NCBI RefSeq assembly: GCF_000204055.1
Contig: NW_006768765.1
Location: 1,002,990 to 1,066,989, forward strand
DNA length: 64,000 bases
DNA from: Melampsora larici-populina 98AG31
Lineage: Eukaryota > Basidiomycota > Pucciniomycetes > Pucciniales > Melampsoraceae
Reading direction: 5' to 3'
Part shown: positions 25,844-37,444 of the stretch, one piece after another
Layout: each line of letters begins with the position of its first letter
Numbering within the stretch: the first letter of the stretch is position 1
Notes under the pieces: model-generated
Told to the model about the DNA's origin: nothing
Database searches by the model: none
Seen by the model: only the letters and a program-made list of their open reading frames with translations
Program-made: the position numbers and the translations under genes

Positions 25844-26691
25844 ATGACGCTCCGAGCTCTTCTCGCCATCACATTGGTTTATATCGGTAGCACAATCGGC
25901 TCGGCTCCTCGTACCCTCGACTCAGTTCCTTTGCCCACCACACTATCATTACCCTTGACTCAGAATCAAACCAGTAAATGCTTTGCTGAATCACAAGTCT
26001 TTCAAGGCCCGACAGTAGACCAATGGGGACGTGGACTTTACTACGGGCCTGCTGAGCAAGTGAACCGAACCACCCGGAGTTCAGCCCAGAAGGGCTCAGC
26101 CGTATGGGGACAGCCATCGATACAGTTAGCTGACGGAACAACGTGTTGTCAAAATCTATCCGAGGTAAATGATTACATGGGCTCACTTTATGTTCCAGAC
26201 CGGCTCATGATTAGAACTTCATCTTTATTTAGGTACGAGATTATATCAATTACTTGGATTCAACTATCATATCTTATTTGGCCATTCGACAACAATTTGT
26301 GGTCGAAGCTGGTCGATTCAAAAACTCTAGAGAGGATGTTCGGGCTGTTGAACGAGCTGTTGACGTGGTCAAGAGGGCCGAAAATCTTGCTAGCCAGCAC
26401 GCATTAGCACCATGGATTGCAAATGTGAGTTACACAGCGAGGGTCATGTCAACAAAATAGCTGCAGAACATTTGACAAATTGCGAGGATCATGAAAAACT
26501 GATATTTATCTCGTCTAGGTTTCGTATACGGCCCTTCTGAACTCATTCACAGGTGAGCAGTATTGATGAGATCTTTTCTGCACTATTCAATCCATTAGAC
26601 CTGTTACGAGTTTTTTCTACCTCTGCTGATCATAAATCGTCCGAATCTAGATCTCGAACTTTGCACATTCGATGAGGAGGTGACCCATTGA
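25844..26691 (+). CDS. Small predicted secreted protein, effector-like
   Basis: Not a family I recognise. Four exons (25844-26164, 26233-26424, 26519-26552, 26651-26691) with GT..AG introns give 195 residues. The ATG at 25844 opens a signal peptide (MTLRALLAITLVYIGSTIG, cleavage probably after SA). The mature protein starts with a Pro/Leu-rich segment, then FQGPTVDQWGRGLYYGP and LADGTTCCQ. It ends with a long helical stretch (NSREDVRAVERAVDVVKRAE). It has four cysteines (KCF, TTCC, ELCT) and two N-glycosylation sequons (NQT, NRT). Tandem TATA boxes precede it. An in-frame extension upstream of this ATG exists but would bury the signal peptide, so I prefer this start. Confidence 0.72.
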
Positions 26692-28015
26692 TACCGGAGC
26701 TTCCTATCAGGCTATTATATTGAAATCAGAAGAGGGACAACCCAGATTTGATCTCTTATGATACAGTACAGGTACGAGTCAATTGGCACAATGTGCTTCA
26801 AAGCACAAAGGTGACTCCACATTTGTACATTTGCAAGCAAAAATACATTTCACATGGGACATCAATTGGTTGCATGCTGTACAATGTTCCTGGCACATCA
26901 TGCAGAACACTACTACCTTTTGTCAAAGATTTTGTATGCTGGATGTCAATGAGACTATCTTGGCAAGATGATTATTGCTTAGGGAGTCTTAGATGAACCC
27001 AAGACAGCTTCAGCCCTTTGGTTCGATTATGGCATGAAGGACAACCAACACAAAGTCTTGGGTCTTCATTTGACTAAGGCAAAGGACTGTGTTTCTAGCG
27101 CATCACCCCCCTGGTCACCACATTCTTGGATGGTATGTCTTCCGGGTTATGGACTTCAGCTCAAGATGAATGGAAGATGGCAAATCAAAGGACTAAAGCT
27201 GCATGTCTGGTGAACTGGCTAGACTATCAGGAACCCTTTTTATATGAATGAACTTCAGAGGTAATGAGCTATCAGACCTGGGAGAAAGTAAGATATTGGC
27301 TGTCATAGTGTACAGGAGTGATGTCAAGAGTTAAGAAAAACAAACATGGGACCTAAGAGCTTCTTTGGTGAGAAAAAATGAGAGATCTTGATAGCCCCCG
27401 AGTATTGTGCCAATAGTATCCAAACATGGAGTGATCCAAGTTTAGAAACAAAATGGAGGGAAAAAAATTTGGAGGGTGATTTACAACTGATTTCACTGAC
27501 TTTGAGAATTGTCCTGGTGTGATTGGACAGAAATTCCAGTTCTCAATGTTAGGTGAAAGGTTTGTATTCAAAAACTTGAATGCCTTACACCAGCTGCAAC
27601 TGCCTGTTGACAGCGGAAAAACCACACACCGGACTTTCCAGGTGCATTGCTCCCATCCTGATGAACCTTGAGATTGGATTGTGAGCTTACTCTAATACCT
27701 ACTATCTTGATACACCACATACAAGTATAGGAAAGTGGTGGTGCATCAAGTGGCTACAAAGATTTTGAATATCAGACATGATGAGAAAGAATGGAAGAAA
27801 AGGAATTGATAGAAGAGAAAGAAATATACCTACATCACGCTCTCCATTTTGATTAACTCCATGTTTTGGTTTGCCAAAGAACACGTAACAACTAGTATAT
27901 TCAATCTCAGCAGGCTGATTGTGCTTTTGTTAGTAAATCTGTTCACCCTCTTTGTCTGAATACAGTGCTGAATCTACTATTGGTGGTCCCAATGGTACCT
28001 AGAGGTTTTCAACAA
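26692..28015. other. Spacer, probably degraded repeat DNA
   Basis: Several open frames (for example 26748-26996) have no domain and overlap each other. The stretch ends at the target site of the MULE insertion. I see no gene. Confidence 0.4.
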
Positions 28016-28023
28016 TTAAACAA
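28016..28023. repeat. Target site duplication, left (TTAAACAA)
   Basis: Exact 8-bp copy of 30621-30628, directly abutting the outer base of the left terminal repeat. Confidence 0.9.
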
Positions 28024-28083
28024 GGATGCTGATGCGAGGACACCCCCCCCTTCACTCGGAGGACACCCCTCTCCCTGTATTAC
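28024..28083 (+). repeat. MULE left terminal inverted repeat
   Basis: 60 bp beginning GGATGCTGATGCGAGGACA, then a run of eight C, CTCGGAGGACACCCC and CCCTGTATTAC. It differs from the reverse complement of the right end at one position that I can see (CCCCTC versus CCCCCC). Confidence 0.93.
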
Positions 28084-28115
28084 ATATGTATTGAGTAACT
28101 TAAAGTTACATATGT

Positions 28116-30333
28116 ATGCAGTTGAAAGAAAAAAACATGGCCCACATGTTTTTTCAATCCACTGGAAACCATCCACCACATATTCATCTTCAAAGTTTTC
28201 AACTAATGCCTGACACCACGCCAATTGATCCAGTATTACTAGGCCTCGAACCACATCAGCTACCGTACACTTCATGCAAGGAAGCAGAGGATGCCATTCA
28301 AGGCTACGCTAATAGTCGTGGATACTTTTTGAACCGACTCCGCTCAAAGAAAAGCAAAACTGGATGTGTCAGAAAAGTGTGGCTAGAATGTGCTCATGGA
28401 GGAAAGCATCGACCACAGGAAAACAATATACGAAAAACATCTACTCGGCTCTTAGAGTGTCCATGGTCAGCTGAAATTAAACGCCAAGCAATAATTGATG
28501 ATGTGTATGAATGGAGGGTTCTAATCACCATGAATGAACATAACCACGAGCCTTCAAAGTCTTTAGTAGAAATACCCGGTGCAAGATCTCTGACAAGCAA
28601 TCAGCAAGACAAAGTCAAACAGATGAACATATGCGGAACAGCACCTCGAGTTATCTTGAAGAATGTGAAATTATCAGACCCCACTAATTTAAGCATACCT
28701 CGCGACATCTATAACTTGAATAGTCGGCACAAGGCTGATTTTCTCCAAGGACGAACATCACTTGAAGCTTTACTCGACACCCTCAAGGAAGAAACTGTTT
28801 ATCATGCATATGAGAAAGACACCAATAACCACTTGCTCCGTCTTTTCATTGCACCCAATCTATGTGTCTCAGCAGCTAAAACCTACGGTGCTACAGATGT
28901 GCTGCTGATGGACTCGACATACAAGAGTAACAGGTGTTGTTGTCTCTTTGATATCTTGATCAAGCAACGGAAACTCATATGAACTACATCTTTTTGGGGC
29001 AGATACAAAATGCCACTTCTACACGTTGTAGGTGTCACATCAACACATCAAACACTCTCCTTATGTTACTGTTTCATGCATCGAGAAACTGAAGAGGATT
29101 ATATATGGGCATTGGAACACGTCAAACTTGCCTACAAATCACTTATATCAAAAGAAGTCGTTGTAGTTACCGATCGAGAACTCGCCCTGATGCGTGGGAT
29201 TAGTCAAGCTTTCCCGGAAGGAAAAAACTTGCTGTGTAAATGGCATATTAATCAAAATATCAATGCAAACTTGAAGAAATACTTTCCTGGAAAAAACGGA
29301 AACGAAGACAGCGAGGATTGGAATAAATTCAAAGCCAAATGGACAGAGGTTTGCGACTCGATTTCTCCCGAAGAATTCGCAGAACGATTTCAGCAACTTC
29401 AAGAATATATCAAGCCGGCTGGGTATCAATATCTTGACAAGACTTGGATCAAGTATAAAGAAATGTTTGTCCTTGCCTGGACAAAGGATGTGAAACACTT
29501 TGGTCACACAGTTACCTCACGAGCCAAAGGGGGTCACGCCAATATAAAGGGTTGGATATTGGTATCTACTGGCGATCTTCAATGTGTTTACGTAAAGATT
29601 AACCTTGCATGCGAACAACAAGTTAACTTGATATCTCATAAAACCTCATATGATTGCACCCACAATCTCATTCAGCTTCGAAGCGATTTCTGGCATCGGG
29701 TCCATCGCAAGATTTCACATCACGCATTGATCCTAGTGTGTAGCATCAAGTTTTTTATGATTCAAACTGTCGTATGTTGGCTGAAATCCTTATCATAATC
29801 CATAGACCTTGGAACAGTATCAAAAAGCAGTTTCAATCACAACCACATCAACTTGCACATATGTATTCAACGGGTCTCAAGGTTTACCTTGTTCACATTT
29901 CATCCGTCACCTGCTTGATTCAGGTGAATCACTCATGATCCAGCACTTTGATCCACACTGGCATTTGAACCGAGTCAGGCATGACTCAAGTGATCGGTCT
30001 ACACCAACCACCAGTGAATTATTCCACCATCTAAGAATACAACACGCAAACTTACCTCCACATCTTCAACTCACCCTCGAGAACGGTCTCAGCGACTTAC
30101 TAAAAAACTGTACAGGATCTGTCAGCGATCCTATCCCGATCCGAACTCGAGGAAGGCCTTCTGGGGCCACTTCAAACTCTACCAAAAGAGATCTATCACA
30201 TTTTGAGCATATGATAGCCGATCAAACTTCAACTCAACCAACAAAGAGAAAATGTGGGCTTTGTCGGGAAGGAGGACATGACAAACGCAGCTGTCCTAAT
30301 ACTAATAGGGCTCTAGAGGCCGAGGCCATTTGA
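28116..30333 (+). CDS. MULE transposase with FAR1-like DNA-binding region and zinc knuckle
   Basis: Cuts and integrates the element in the nucleus. Three exons (28116-28933, 29003-29735, 29806-30333) keep frame and give 692 residues. The N-terminal FAR1/WRKY-GCM1-like region contains GYANSRGYFLNRLRSKKSK, a Cys/His set (LECAHGG, LECPW) and MNEHNHEPS. The catalytic core has VLLMDSTYKSNR (first Asp), joined by the splice to YKMPLLHVVGVTS, then VVVTDRELALMRGI (second Asp) and LLCKWHINQNI. The last acidic residue is probably in the helix after SRAKGGHANIKGWI, but I cannot fix it. A SWIM-like GLPCSHFIRHL and a C-terminal knuckle CGLCREGGHDKRSC follow. No stop or frameshift remains after splicing, so activity is plausible. 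Confidence 0.9.
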
Positions 30334-30560
30334 GTCTGAGATGATCATTGCAATTGAAGATTTTACATCCCTTTGAACCAATCATGTGCCACTTGAGAGG
30401 TCTTCTATATGTAAGCTCGTCAACAAGGCTTCCGATGAGATTTGAGATCATACATAAGTATAATCTTCATGTCCGATGTAAGTAAATCGAGCGCTGCATG
30501 ATCGCTCGATTTGAAATGAACAATTTTTTTAAAAATCAGATCATTGAATTGAATACATCT

Positions 30561-30620
30561 GTAATACAGGGAGGGGGGTGTCCTCCGAGTGAAGGGGGGG
30601 GTGTCCTCGCATCAGCATCC
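30561..30620 (-). repeat. MULE right terminal inverted repeat
   Basis: Reverse complement of 28024-28083 with a single visible mismatch. It ends in CAGCATCC at the target duplication. Confidence 0.93.
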
Positions 30621-30628
30621 TTAAACAA
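30621..30628. repeat. Target site duplication, right (TTAAACAA)
   Basis: Exact copy of 28016-28023. Confidence 0.9.
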
Positions 30629-32287
30629 TCAGTAAGTATAAAATTTTGAAAGGTGATATGACGATGAAATGTGATAAATACATACCCCACATTCAACCAC
30701 AGTTTCACTTGTCTGAGCCCTTGGTTGGTGCAAAGGGTTCACTGTGTTGTCTATCTCGACTTCTGAGACTGAGGCAGAGTGTTCTTGGTTCCAGTTTGAG
30801 GTACCTGTGTCCTAAACATCATCAAGAATAAGAAAGAGGATAAGAAATAGTATTAAATAAAAGATTCATAAAACAAAATGACTTACTTGGAACAACAAAA
30901 ACCAAGGCACAAGCTGGTTTACTGATATCTAGACCTCCAGGCACTGGGGCAAGAATAGATCCTCACATTGGGGTCAGCATTGAAATTTTCTTGTTTTTTC
31001 AATGTTTGTTCAATTTTACTTCCAAACTCTTTCCCTTTTCTTCCCATTTTCTTCCTGCTTATCAGCTGATTACACAATCAGCAAGAACCAAGCAGATATC
31101 CTAGGCTTTCCTCAGGTTTCATTCCTTAGCAAAGAAGCCTGAAGGGGGGCTGGCCCATCTGCTCACTTCATCTTGGCCCCTCAGCTGATCTCCAGGAGCA
31201 TGCCTTGGAGCCTGCTGATCCAGAATTTTGGGCAAGGTTCTGAGCTGTTCTGAGTACTCATCTGAGACACTGTGCTTAAAGAATGCTCATCCAAGATGGA
31301 AATGAGCATTATCCAGCAATGTACATGTCCCCACGCCTAGGGATTGTAATCATTGGGTTTGGGACAGACCCTGGCCCTGCCGCTGCAGAACTTGCATGAT
31401 TACGTAAATCACTTGGAGGGGACTTTACAGCAAAATTTGAGCAAAACATCCTGATCACCTGAGCACTACCAAAATTGTCAATTGAAGGAATCTGAAAGAA
31501 AAATGTTAATGTTCAATCAATGTAAGGAGATAATTTAGTAAAAGACATAAGTAAACTTAACAAGCCTTTAGTGTTAAAGAAGAAAGGACCGCTTAAATGA
31601 AGGATAGACGAGAATGAATAAGTTTCATTTAACCCCAATTAGTCAAATCCCTTTTCCTTATAACCCTTAAAGCTCTCTGTTGTAGTTCTCTTTTCCCATC
31701 TTTGGAGAAGAGAGTGTATGTATTTCATAAATTTGTTTTCCTCTGAATAGAATCAATATCTGAAAGTTTGTTAGTCTCATCTTTGACATGGATCACAGCT
31801 CACATTATTATTGTGTGATTTATCTTATTATCCTAACCTTTAACAGGTTAGTCACTATTGTTAAGAGCAGGATCTAGTACACCTACATTTCACTCATAGC
31901 ACTTTCATCAGGTGTCATACATATAGGATCACATTCCAATTCACTCATACATTTTCAAAAAACAATCTTTTTTGGAGAATTCTGTAAAGTGTACAATGCT
32001 CACCTGTATGTGAGCATTGATTTTGGCCCCTGAGAGGTAGAGAGGCCAAGCACTCTTGACGCCAATGAACATGTTCATCTCAAACATCTCAAGCTGACCC
32101 CAAGTCAACTAGGCCATGGCCAGAGTCAGAAGCAGTGAATATCATACCTGGTTGTTGTCTGGATGGTGTACCACACATGACAGACAGCAAGGTTTGGAGG
32201 CAGGTCCATTGTTGGTCTGATAGCCGGAAGACACAGATGAAGTAATGATAGATTGCTTAGACATGACTGGGTGGATTTTATGGGTGA
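30629..32287. other. Spacer between MULE and Copia, with repeat traces
   Basis: No gene is supported. It holds a probable diverged LTR fragment (31560-31910) and a perfect hairpin: 10-bp arms CAATGCTCAC / GTGAGCATTG at 31994-32003 and 32010-32019. Confidence 0.45.
31560..31910 (+). repeat. Probable diverged solo LTR related to the Copia LTR
   Basis: Shares the order of short blocks with the Copia LTR: GTGTTAAAGAA, then ACCCCAAT, CTTATAAC, then CTCTTTTCC-CATCTTT-GGAGAAGAG and a GTAT-ATTTCAT block. The stem-loop at 31688-31712 pairs with one G-U pair, as does the equivalent in the young LTR. Similarity is patchy, so this is a tentative call. Confidence 0.4.
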
Positions 32288-32767
32288 TGTTGAAGTGTGC
32301 AATTGACGAATGATGAGATGACGTGTTAAAGAAAGGAGGATTAATTCACATAAACCGTTGAGGAAAATGTTTGCTAAAATTTACCCCAATCGAATTCAGG
32401 AAAATCCATATTATACTTATAACAATCCATGAATCCAAATTTACTTCTCTTTCCTCATCTTTGGAAAGAGAAGTGAGTACATTTCATTATTTGATTTCTT
32501 ATTTCTTACTTCATTTAAACTATCGAGATTAATGATTGATTGTTGTTACTGTTTGTTCTAATTAAGATCTTTTACTCTTGAGCCCAAAGATCAGTTATCA
32601 AATCATAGATAACTTATACTAATACATTATCTGTACCAATCATATAGTTCAGAGCTATCTTTGTAGATTTTGTGCTGGGTATTGGTTCTCATCGTGCTAT
32701 TGTGCACACTCTTAGTTCCCCAAACCCACAGTAATCAACCTTGTTCCAAGACACTCAGATATTCTTA
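32288..32767 (+). repeat. Copia 5' LTR
   Basis: 480 bp, beginning TGTTGAAGTGTGCAATTGAC and ending AGATATTCTTA rather than the usual CA. It contains a perfect 12-bp stem-loop (32443-32474) whose left arm is ACTTCTCTTTCC and loop is TCATCTTT. Confidence 0.9.
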
Positions 32768-32782
32768 TGGTAGCGGGAGTCT
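32768..32782 (+). other. Primer binding site, initiator-Met tRNA type
   Basis: TGGTAGCGGG directly follows the 5' LTR. TGGTAGCG is the complement of the CGCTACCA 3' end known for fungal initiator-Met tRNA, the usual Copia primer. Confidence 0.7.
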
Positions 32783-32808
32783 CATCTAAATCAATCGAAT
32801 CAAACTGA

Positions 32809-33633
32809 ATGAGTTCGGATCAAGATAAGTTCTTCGCACAAACTACCGAATCAATCCCAGGCAGCAATACATCCTCATCCTCAAGAGAAGGAGACAAAAC
32901 AGTTAGAAATATCACATCTTCACTCAAACCATCTACATCCTCAAATCCTCATCCACCTGGACCATATATGTCCAAATCAGTCCAAAATCCGAAGACGGTA
33001 GAACCCGCTTCCAATATTTCAACCATGTCGTTACCTAGCAATCAGATAAGTCAGCGACAACAAGCTATCAACTTAAGCCAAGCTCTGAACAAATTATCAA
33101 GAAAGATCTTAACGGAAGAAAGTTTCCCCGTATGGTCGTCATACATAAGAGGCGAATTGAATTCACTGTTCCTGGCTGATTACTTAAAGTCTGATGAATT
33201 GAAAACTGAAGACGCTCAGCTAAGTGACGAGGTATGCAGGGCTTGTATTACCTCTTGGATGTTGGGAACTATGGATGACGTGAATAGATCTCGATTCGAG
33301 CCGAAAATTACGAATTACACAGACGATGGTCCGGAAACTCAGAACCTACCAGCCAAATTATGGAGTGCGGCTAATTCACACCATTCGAGCCGATCAGAGG
33401 AGCTTTGTTTACTTCTCAAACGATCTTTGAACTTAATAATCCAATCAGCAAACTTACTGTTATTAACTCACATTGAAAACTTTCAAAATGCGGTTACTAA
33501 ATATAAAACAGCTGGAGGGAAGATGTCTGATGAGGATCTCGGCAGAAAGCTTCTTATGTCTTTGAATAACAATTACTTTCAGGATGCAAGAGACCTTGAA
33601 TCAAAGGTGTTAGTGAATATGACAAGGTGGTAA
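32809..33633 (+). CDS. Copia gag region
   Basis: Encodes the capsid part (274 codons as read): a Ser-rich start, then ESFPVWSSYIRGELNSLF and a helical UBN2-type gag. The frame ends in a stop at 33631-33633. The gag sequence continues naturally in the -1 frame as SKGVSEYDKVVTELKKRLD, so a one-base indel near 33600-33610 has split gag from pol. I see no slippery heptamer, so a programmed shift is less likely. Confidence 0.85.
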   Translation: MSSDQDKFFAQTTESIPGSNTSSSSREGDKTVRNITSSLKPSTSSNPHPPGPYMSKSVQNPKTVEPASNISTMSLPSNQISQRQQAINLSQALNKLSRKILTEESFPVWSSYIRGELNSLFLADYLKSDELKTEDAQLSDEVCRACITSWMLGTMDDVNRSRFEPKITNYTDDGPETQNLPAKLWSAANSHHSSRSEELCLLLKRSLNLIIQSANLLLLTHIENFQNAVTKYKTAGGKMSDEDLGRKLLMSLNNNYFQDARDLESKVLVNMTRW

Positions 33634-36600
33634 CTGAATTAAAGAAGAGATTAGACGCTGTGGCTATGATCACTAGAGCCCCTCAAGTATCTCGTCAACC
33701 TACCTTGGTCCATCAATCTGCCGAAGCTAGTGCGGTGTCGAATTCATCTTATCGTAACAAATTTCAAAACAAATGCACCAAGAGACGATGCACCGGTACA
33801 AATCATACCCCTGATCAATGTTTCAAAAAACCTGGTAATGAACACTTGCAACGCGAGTGGATTGAGCAACGGGTTAAGATGGGTCAATGGTCTGGAGAAG
33901 TACCTAAGGATTTGAATGTCACATCTGCGTCAGCTACTGTATTCCACAAAGAACCTTCCATCCAGCAACTTGAAGAAGCTTTCAACGGTTTGAACCCTAC
34001 GGCCAGCCATGTCTCAATCAAATCTTTGTCTAGTAATCAGTCTGGTACTCCTGGTATAACTCGAGTTTTAATCGACACGGCAGCATATCACCATATGTTT
34101 AAGGAGAAGCATGTCTTTGCTAACTATCAAGATGTGTTGAATAAAGGAGATTCATTAGATATGGCAGGAGGCAAAGAAACCCTCGGAATTCATGGCCGGG
34201 GTGACGTTCATTTTGTTGGTCCTGATGGTCACTTATTTAAGTTACAAAATTGTCTACACATACCTGATTTGAAACGAAGCCTTATTGAAGGCACTATCCT
34301 ACTCAAGAACGACTTTATTACTGTCAAGGAAGGCATCCGATTCAAAATCAGCAAGGATGGAAACTGTGCATTCGAAGGCCACTTACACGATCAAGTCCAC
34401 TTGCTAGAGTCGACGGTGAGACACCTCTCCCGAGATGAAATCAATCCCGAAGCAAATCACATATCTTCAATCTCAGAAGCTGATATTACTCGTCTGCATC
34501 AACGTTTAGGTCATCCCAACATCCAATACCTGAGGACCATGGTCAGGAATGAAAGTGTGCAAGGGATGAATATAAGTCTTTCTAATATCCCAGACGTATT
34601 TCATTGTAATTCATGTGATTTGGCAAAAGGACATAAAATCCCTCATAATAAAATTCATGTTAGAAGTCAAAATTTATTGGATAATGTCCATTTAGACTTG
34701 AGCGGTATCATTCGTACAAATTCTGTATGTGGGAGTAATTATTTCATGCTGTTCACAGATGATTATTCAAGGTACAGACATGTTGTCGGTCTATCAACAA
34801 AATCCGCCAATGTAGTGTTCAATAAAATCAAACAGTATATCTCGTTAGTTGAGAGACAATGCAACAGAAAATTGAAAATGATTACCCTGGATAACGGCTA
34901 TGAATTTATCAATGATACCATGGTTCCGTATTGTAAGGATGCAGGTATCTACTTACGAACTACCACAACTTATACTCCTGAGGAGAACGGAGTGGCAGAG
35001 AGGTCCAATAGGACAATCACAGAACCCGCTAGAGCGATGATGATTCAGGCCAACCTCCCCGTTTGCTTCTGGTTGTATTCAATCAAGGCAGCTGTCTATC
35101 TCAAGAACAGGACCATATCATCGTCAATACCAGCTGGAACGACTCCGTTTGAACTATGGAACGGTAGGAAGCCAGATGTCGGCCATGTGAGACCTATAGG
35201 ATGTCTGTGCTACGTTCTTATTTGTAAACCTCTCAGAAATGGAAAGTTTGATCAAGTTTCAAGACAAGCAGTATTGTTAGGTCATACAGATCATAATTTG
35301 AATTATGAAGTATTCATTTTTGATTCCAATACTATTGTTATATCGCATAACGTGGTGTTTCGAGACGATAACTTTCCGTTCAAGAAACTCAAATCTTTTG
35401 ATGTATCACATCTATCCTTTGATGATGATGCTCTGTTATTATTATCGGATCCTTCCGCCGTTGAACCTCTACAAGGGGAACAGAGCGACGACGCTGAAGA
35501 ACCTGGTGGTGAAGGAATGCACCAGGCCTATGACAATATCAACACCAATTTACTTGTCGATTCACAACATATACCTGATACAGATGATCAAGTGATTGCA
35601 CCTGAAGACGATCAAATCCATCAACCTATTGAATCTGAGCCGGTTGTCGAAGACGAGCCTGAAAATGATGTACCTAGAAGATCAGGACGAGCATGGGTAC
35701 CTACAGACTTTTATCGGCCTTCGGCAAGTTTTGCATACTGGGAAGACGATGGTGCATTTATGAATTTTCATGAGTATGGTTACTATGCTTTTGCGGTTGG
35801 TCCAGTTGTTAGGCTTATTAATGAACCCCATAATTTTAAGTCAGCTATGAACGGTCAGGATGTTGAAAAATGGAAGGAGGCCTGTGAGAAGGAGTTAGAA
35901 AACATGAAGGAGAAGAAAGTGTGGCGTTTGGTTCCTAGGCCAGCAAATCATCCTGTGGTCAGTAGTAAGTGGCACTTTAAAGTAAAGCTGAATCCAGATG
36001 GGTCGATCAACAAACATAAGGCAAGAATTGTTGCGAAGGGGTACACTCAAACCTACGGATTGGATTATAATCAGACATTTGCACCAACTGGGAAGCCTGC
36101 TTCTTTTCGAGCTGTGGTTGCATTCACGACTTATCATGGGTTTGAGATACATTCAATGGATGCCGTAGCGGCTTTCTTAAATAGTAGATTGAAAGAGAAG
36201 ATATACATGGAGCAGCCAGAAGGATACGAGATGAAATTACCTGATATAGATGATGATGATCTAGTGTGTGAATTATTACAGGCATTATACGGGTTGAAGC
36301 AATCAGCGAGAGAATGGAATGACGATTTTAAAGAGAAGTGTATCAAGGCTGGATTCAAGCAATCAGAAGCGGATGAATGTGTTTACATCAGATGTCGAGG
36401 AAATGATATTATTGTGTTCTATTTACATGTAGATGATTTGGCTATTACTGGTAATGCAATCAAGGCATTTAAAGAAGAAATAAGTGGTTTTTGGAAGATG
36501 GAGGATTTGGGTATCTCTACTTGTGTAGTGGGCATTCAAATAGTTCGAGCAAGTAAACATCATTATATCATTGGACAGGAAGCTATGTCTCGGTCGTTAC

Positions 36601-37415
36601 TGGAGCGTTTCGGTATGATGGATTGTAAACCAGCAACAACCCCATTTCCGGGAGGATTGAAACTCACAAAAGCAACGGACGATGAAGCTAAAGCGTTTGC
36701 ATTACTCAATTTTCCTTACAATAGCGGGGTGGGTAGTCTCATGTATTTGTCCCAGTGTACCCGACCGGATATTGCGTATGCGGTAGGATGCCTATCTCAA
36801 CATCTTCAACGACCAGCTCTGCGTCACTGGGAAGCTTTTAAACATGTGCTTTGATATCTAAAAGGGACTTTATCCTACTGTATCCATTACGACAATGAAA
36901 ATTTATCAACTGACGTCATTAGTAATAACGCGTACTCATTACCAGAACACTTTGCGGATGCGGACTGGGCTGGAGACAAAAGTACTAGGAGGTCAACGAC
37001 GGGGTACGTTTTCATGTTATGTGGTGGAGCCATAAGTTGGCGTAGTAGGCTGCAACAGACGGTAGCGAAATCGTCAACTGAAGCAGAGTATAGAGCGGCA
37101 AATGAAGCGGGAGATGAAATGATCTGGTTGGCTCTATTCTTAAAATCTATAGGTTTCCAGCAATCAGTGCCATACTTATTAAATTGTGACAGTTTGAGCG
37201 CTATGGATTTAGCTGATAACGCTGTATTGCATGGAAGGACAAAAGCTATAGAGATACAGATGCATTGGATACGAGATAAAGTCAAGGATGGAATATTGAA
37301 ATTGGTGCATTGTAATTCAGAAGACATGATTGCAGATTTACTGACAAAGCCATTACACCCGGGTCAATTCAATCATTTTAGAAGGTTAATAGGTATGAGA
37401 TCAGTGGATGAATAG
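33627..37415 (+). pseudogene. Copia pol: zinc knuckle, protease, integrase, RT, RNase H (internal stop)
   Basis: Domains in order: a CX4CX4HX4C knuckle (CTKRRCTGTNHTPDQC, about 33774); a protease with LIDTAAYHHM, where Ala replaces the usual Gly after Asp-Thr/Ser; a pre-integrase HQRLGHPNIQYL; an integrase with LDLSG, ITLDNGYEF and TPEENGVAERSNR giving the D, D, E set; an RT with WHFKVKLNPDGSINKHKAR and the active site FYLHVDDLAITG. A TGA at 36852-36854 interrupts [12 protein letters not shown], where an Arg codon (CGA) is expected. After it the same frame continues through RNase H ([31 protein letters not shown]) and [11 protein letters not shown] to the stop at 37415. It is a C-to-T change at a CpG. 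Confidence 0.9.
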
Positions 37416-37432
37416 GTGTTTCAATTATGTCG

Positions 37433-37444
37433 ATTGAGGGGGTG
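37433..37444 (+). other. Polypurine tract
   Basis: ATTGAGGGGGTG directly precedes the 3' LTR start, the expected site of plus-strand priming. Confidence 0.7.

Larger units (their letters stand above)
28024..30620 (+). mobile_element. Complete Mutator-like (MULE) DNA transposon
   Basis: The element is 2,597 bp. It is bounded by 60-bp terminal inverted repeats and an exact 8-bp target duplication (TTAAACAA). It contains one spliced transposase gene that appears intact. Near-identical ends and the unchanged duplication point to a recent insertion. The 8-11 bp duplication range and the transposase type agree with the Mutator superfamily. Confidence 0.93.

Noticed and set aside
26748..26996. 82-codon frame in the spacer before the MULE
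   Set aside because: It overlaps another frame of similar length and shows no family signature.
33600..33633. Programmed -1 frameshift between gag and pol
   Set aside because: No slippery heptamer is seen, and the gag sequence itself continues in the pol frame, so an indel is more likely.
36852..36854. Stop codon in Copia pol as a recoded codon
   Set aside because: A simple CGA to TGA change explains it, and no recoding signal is visible.
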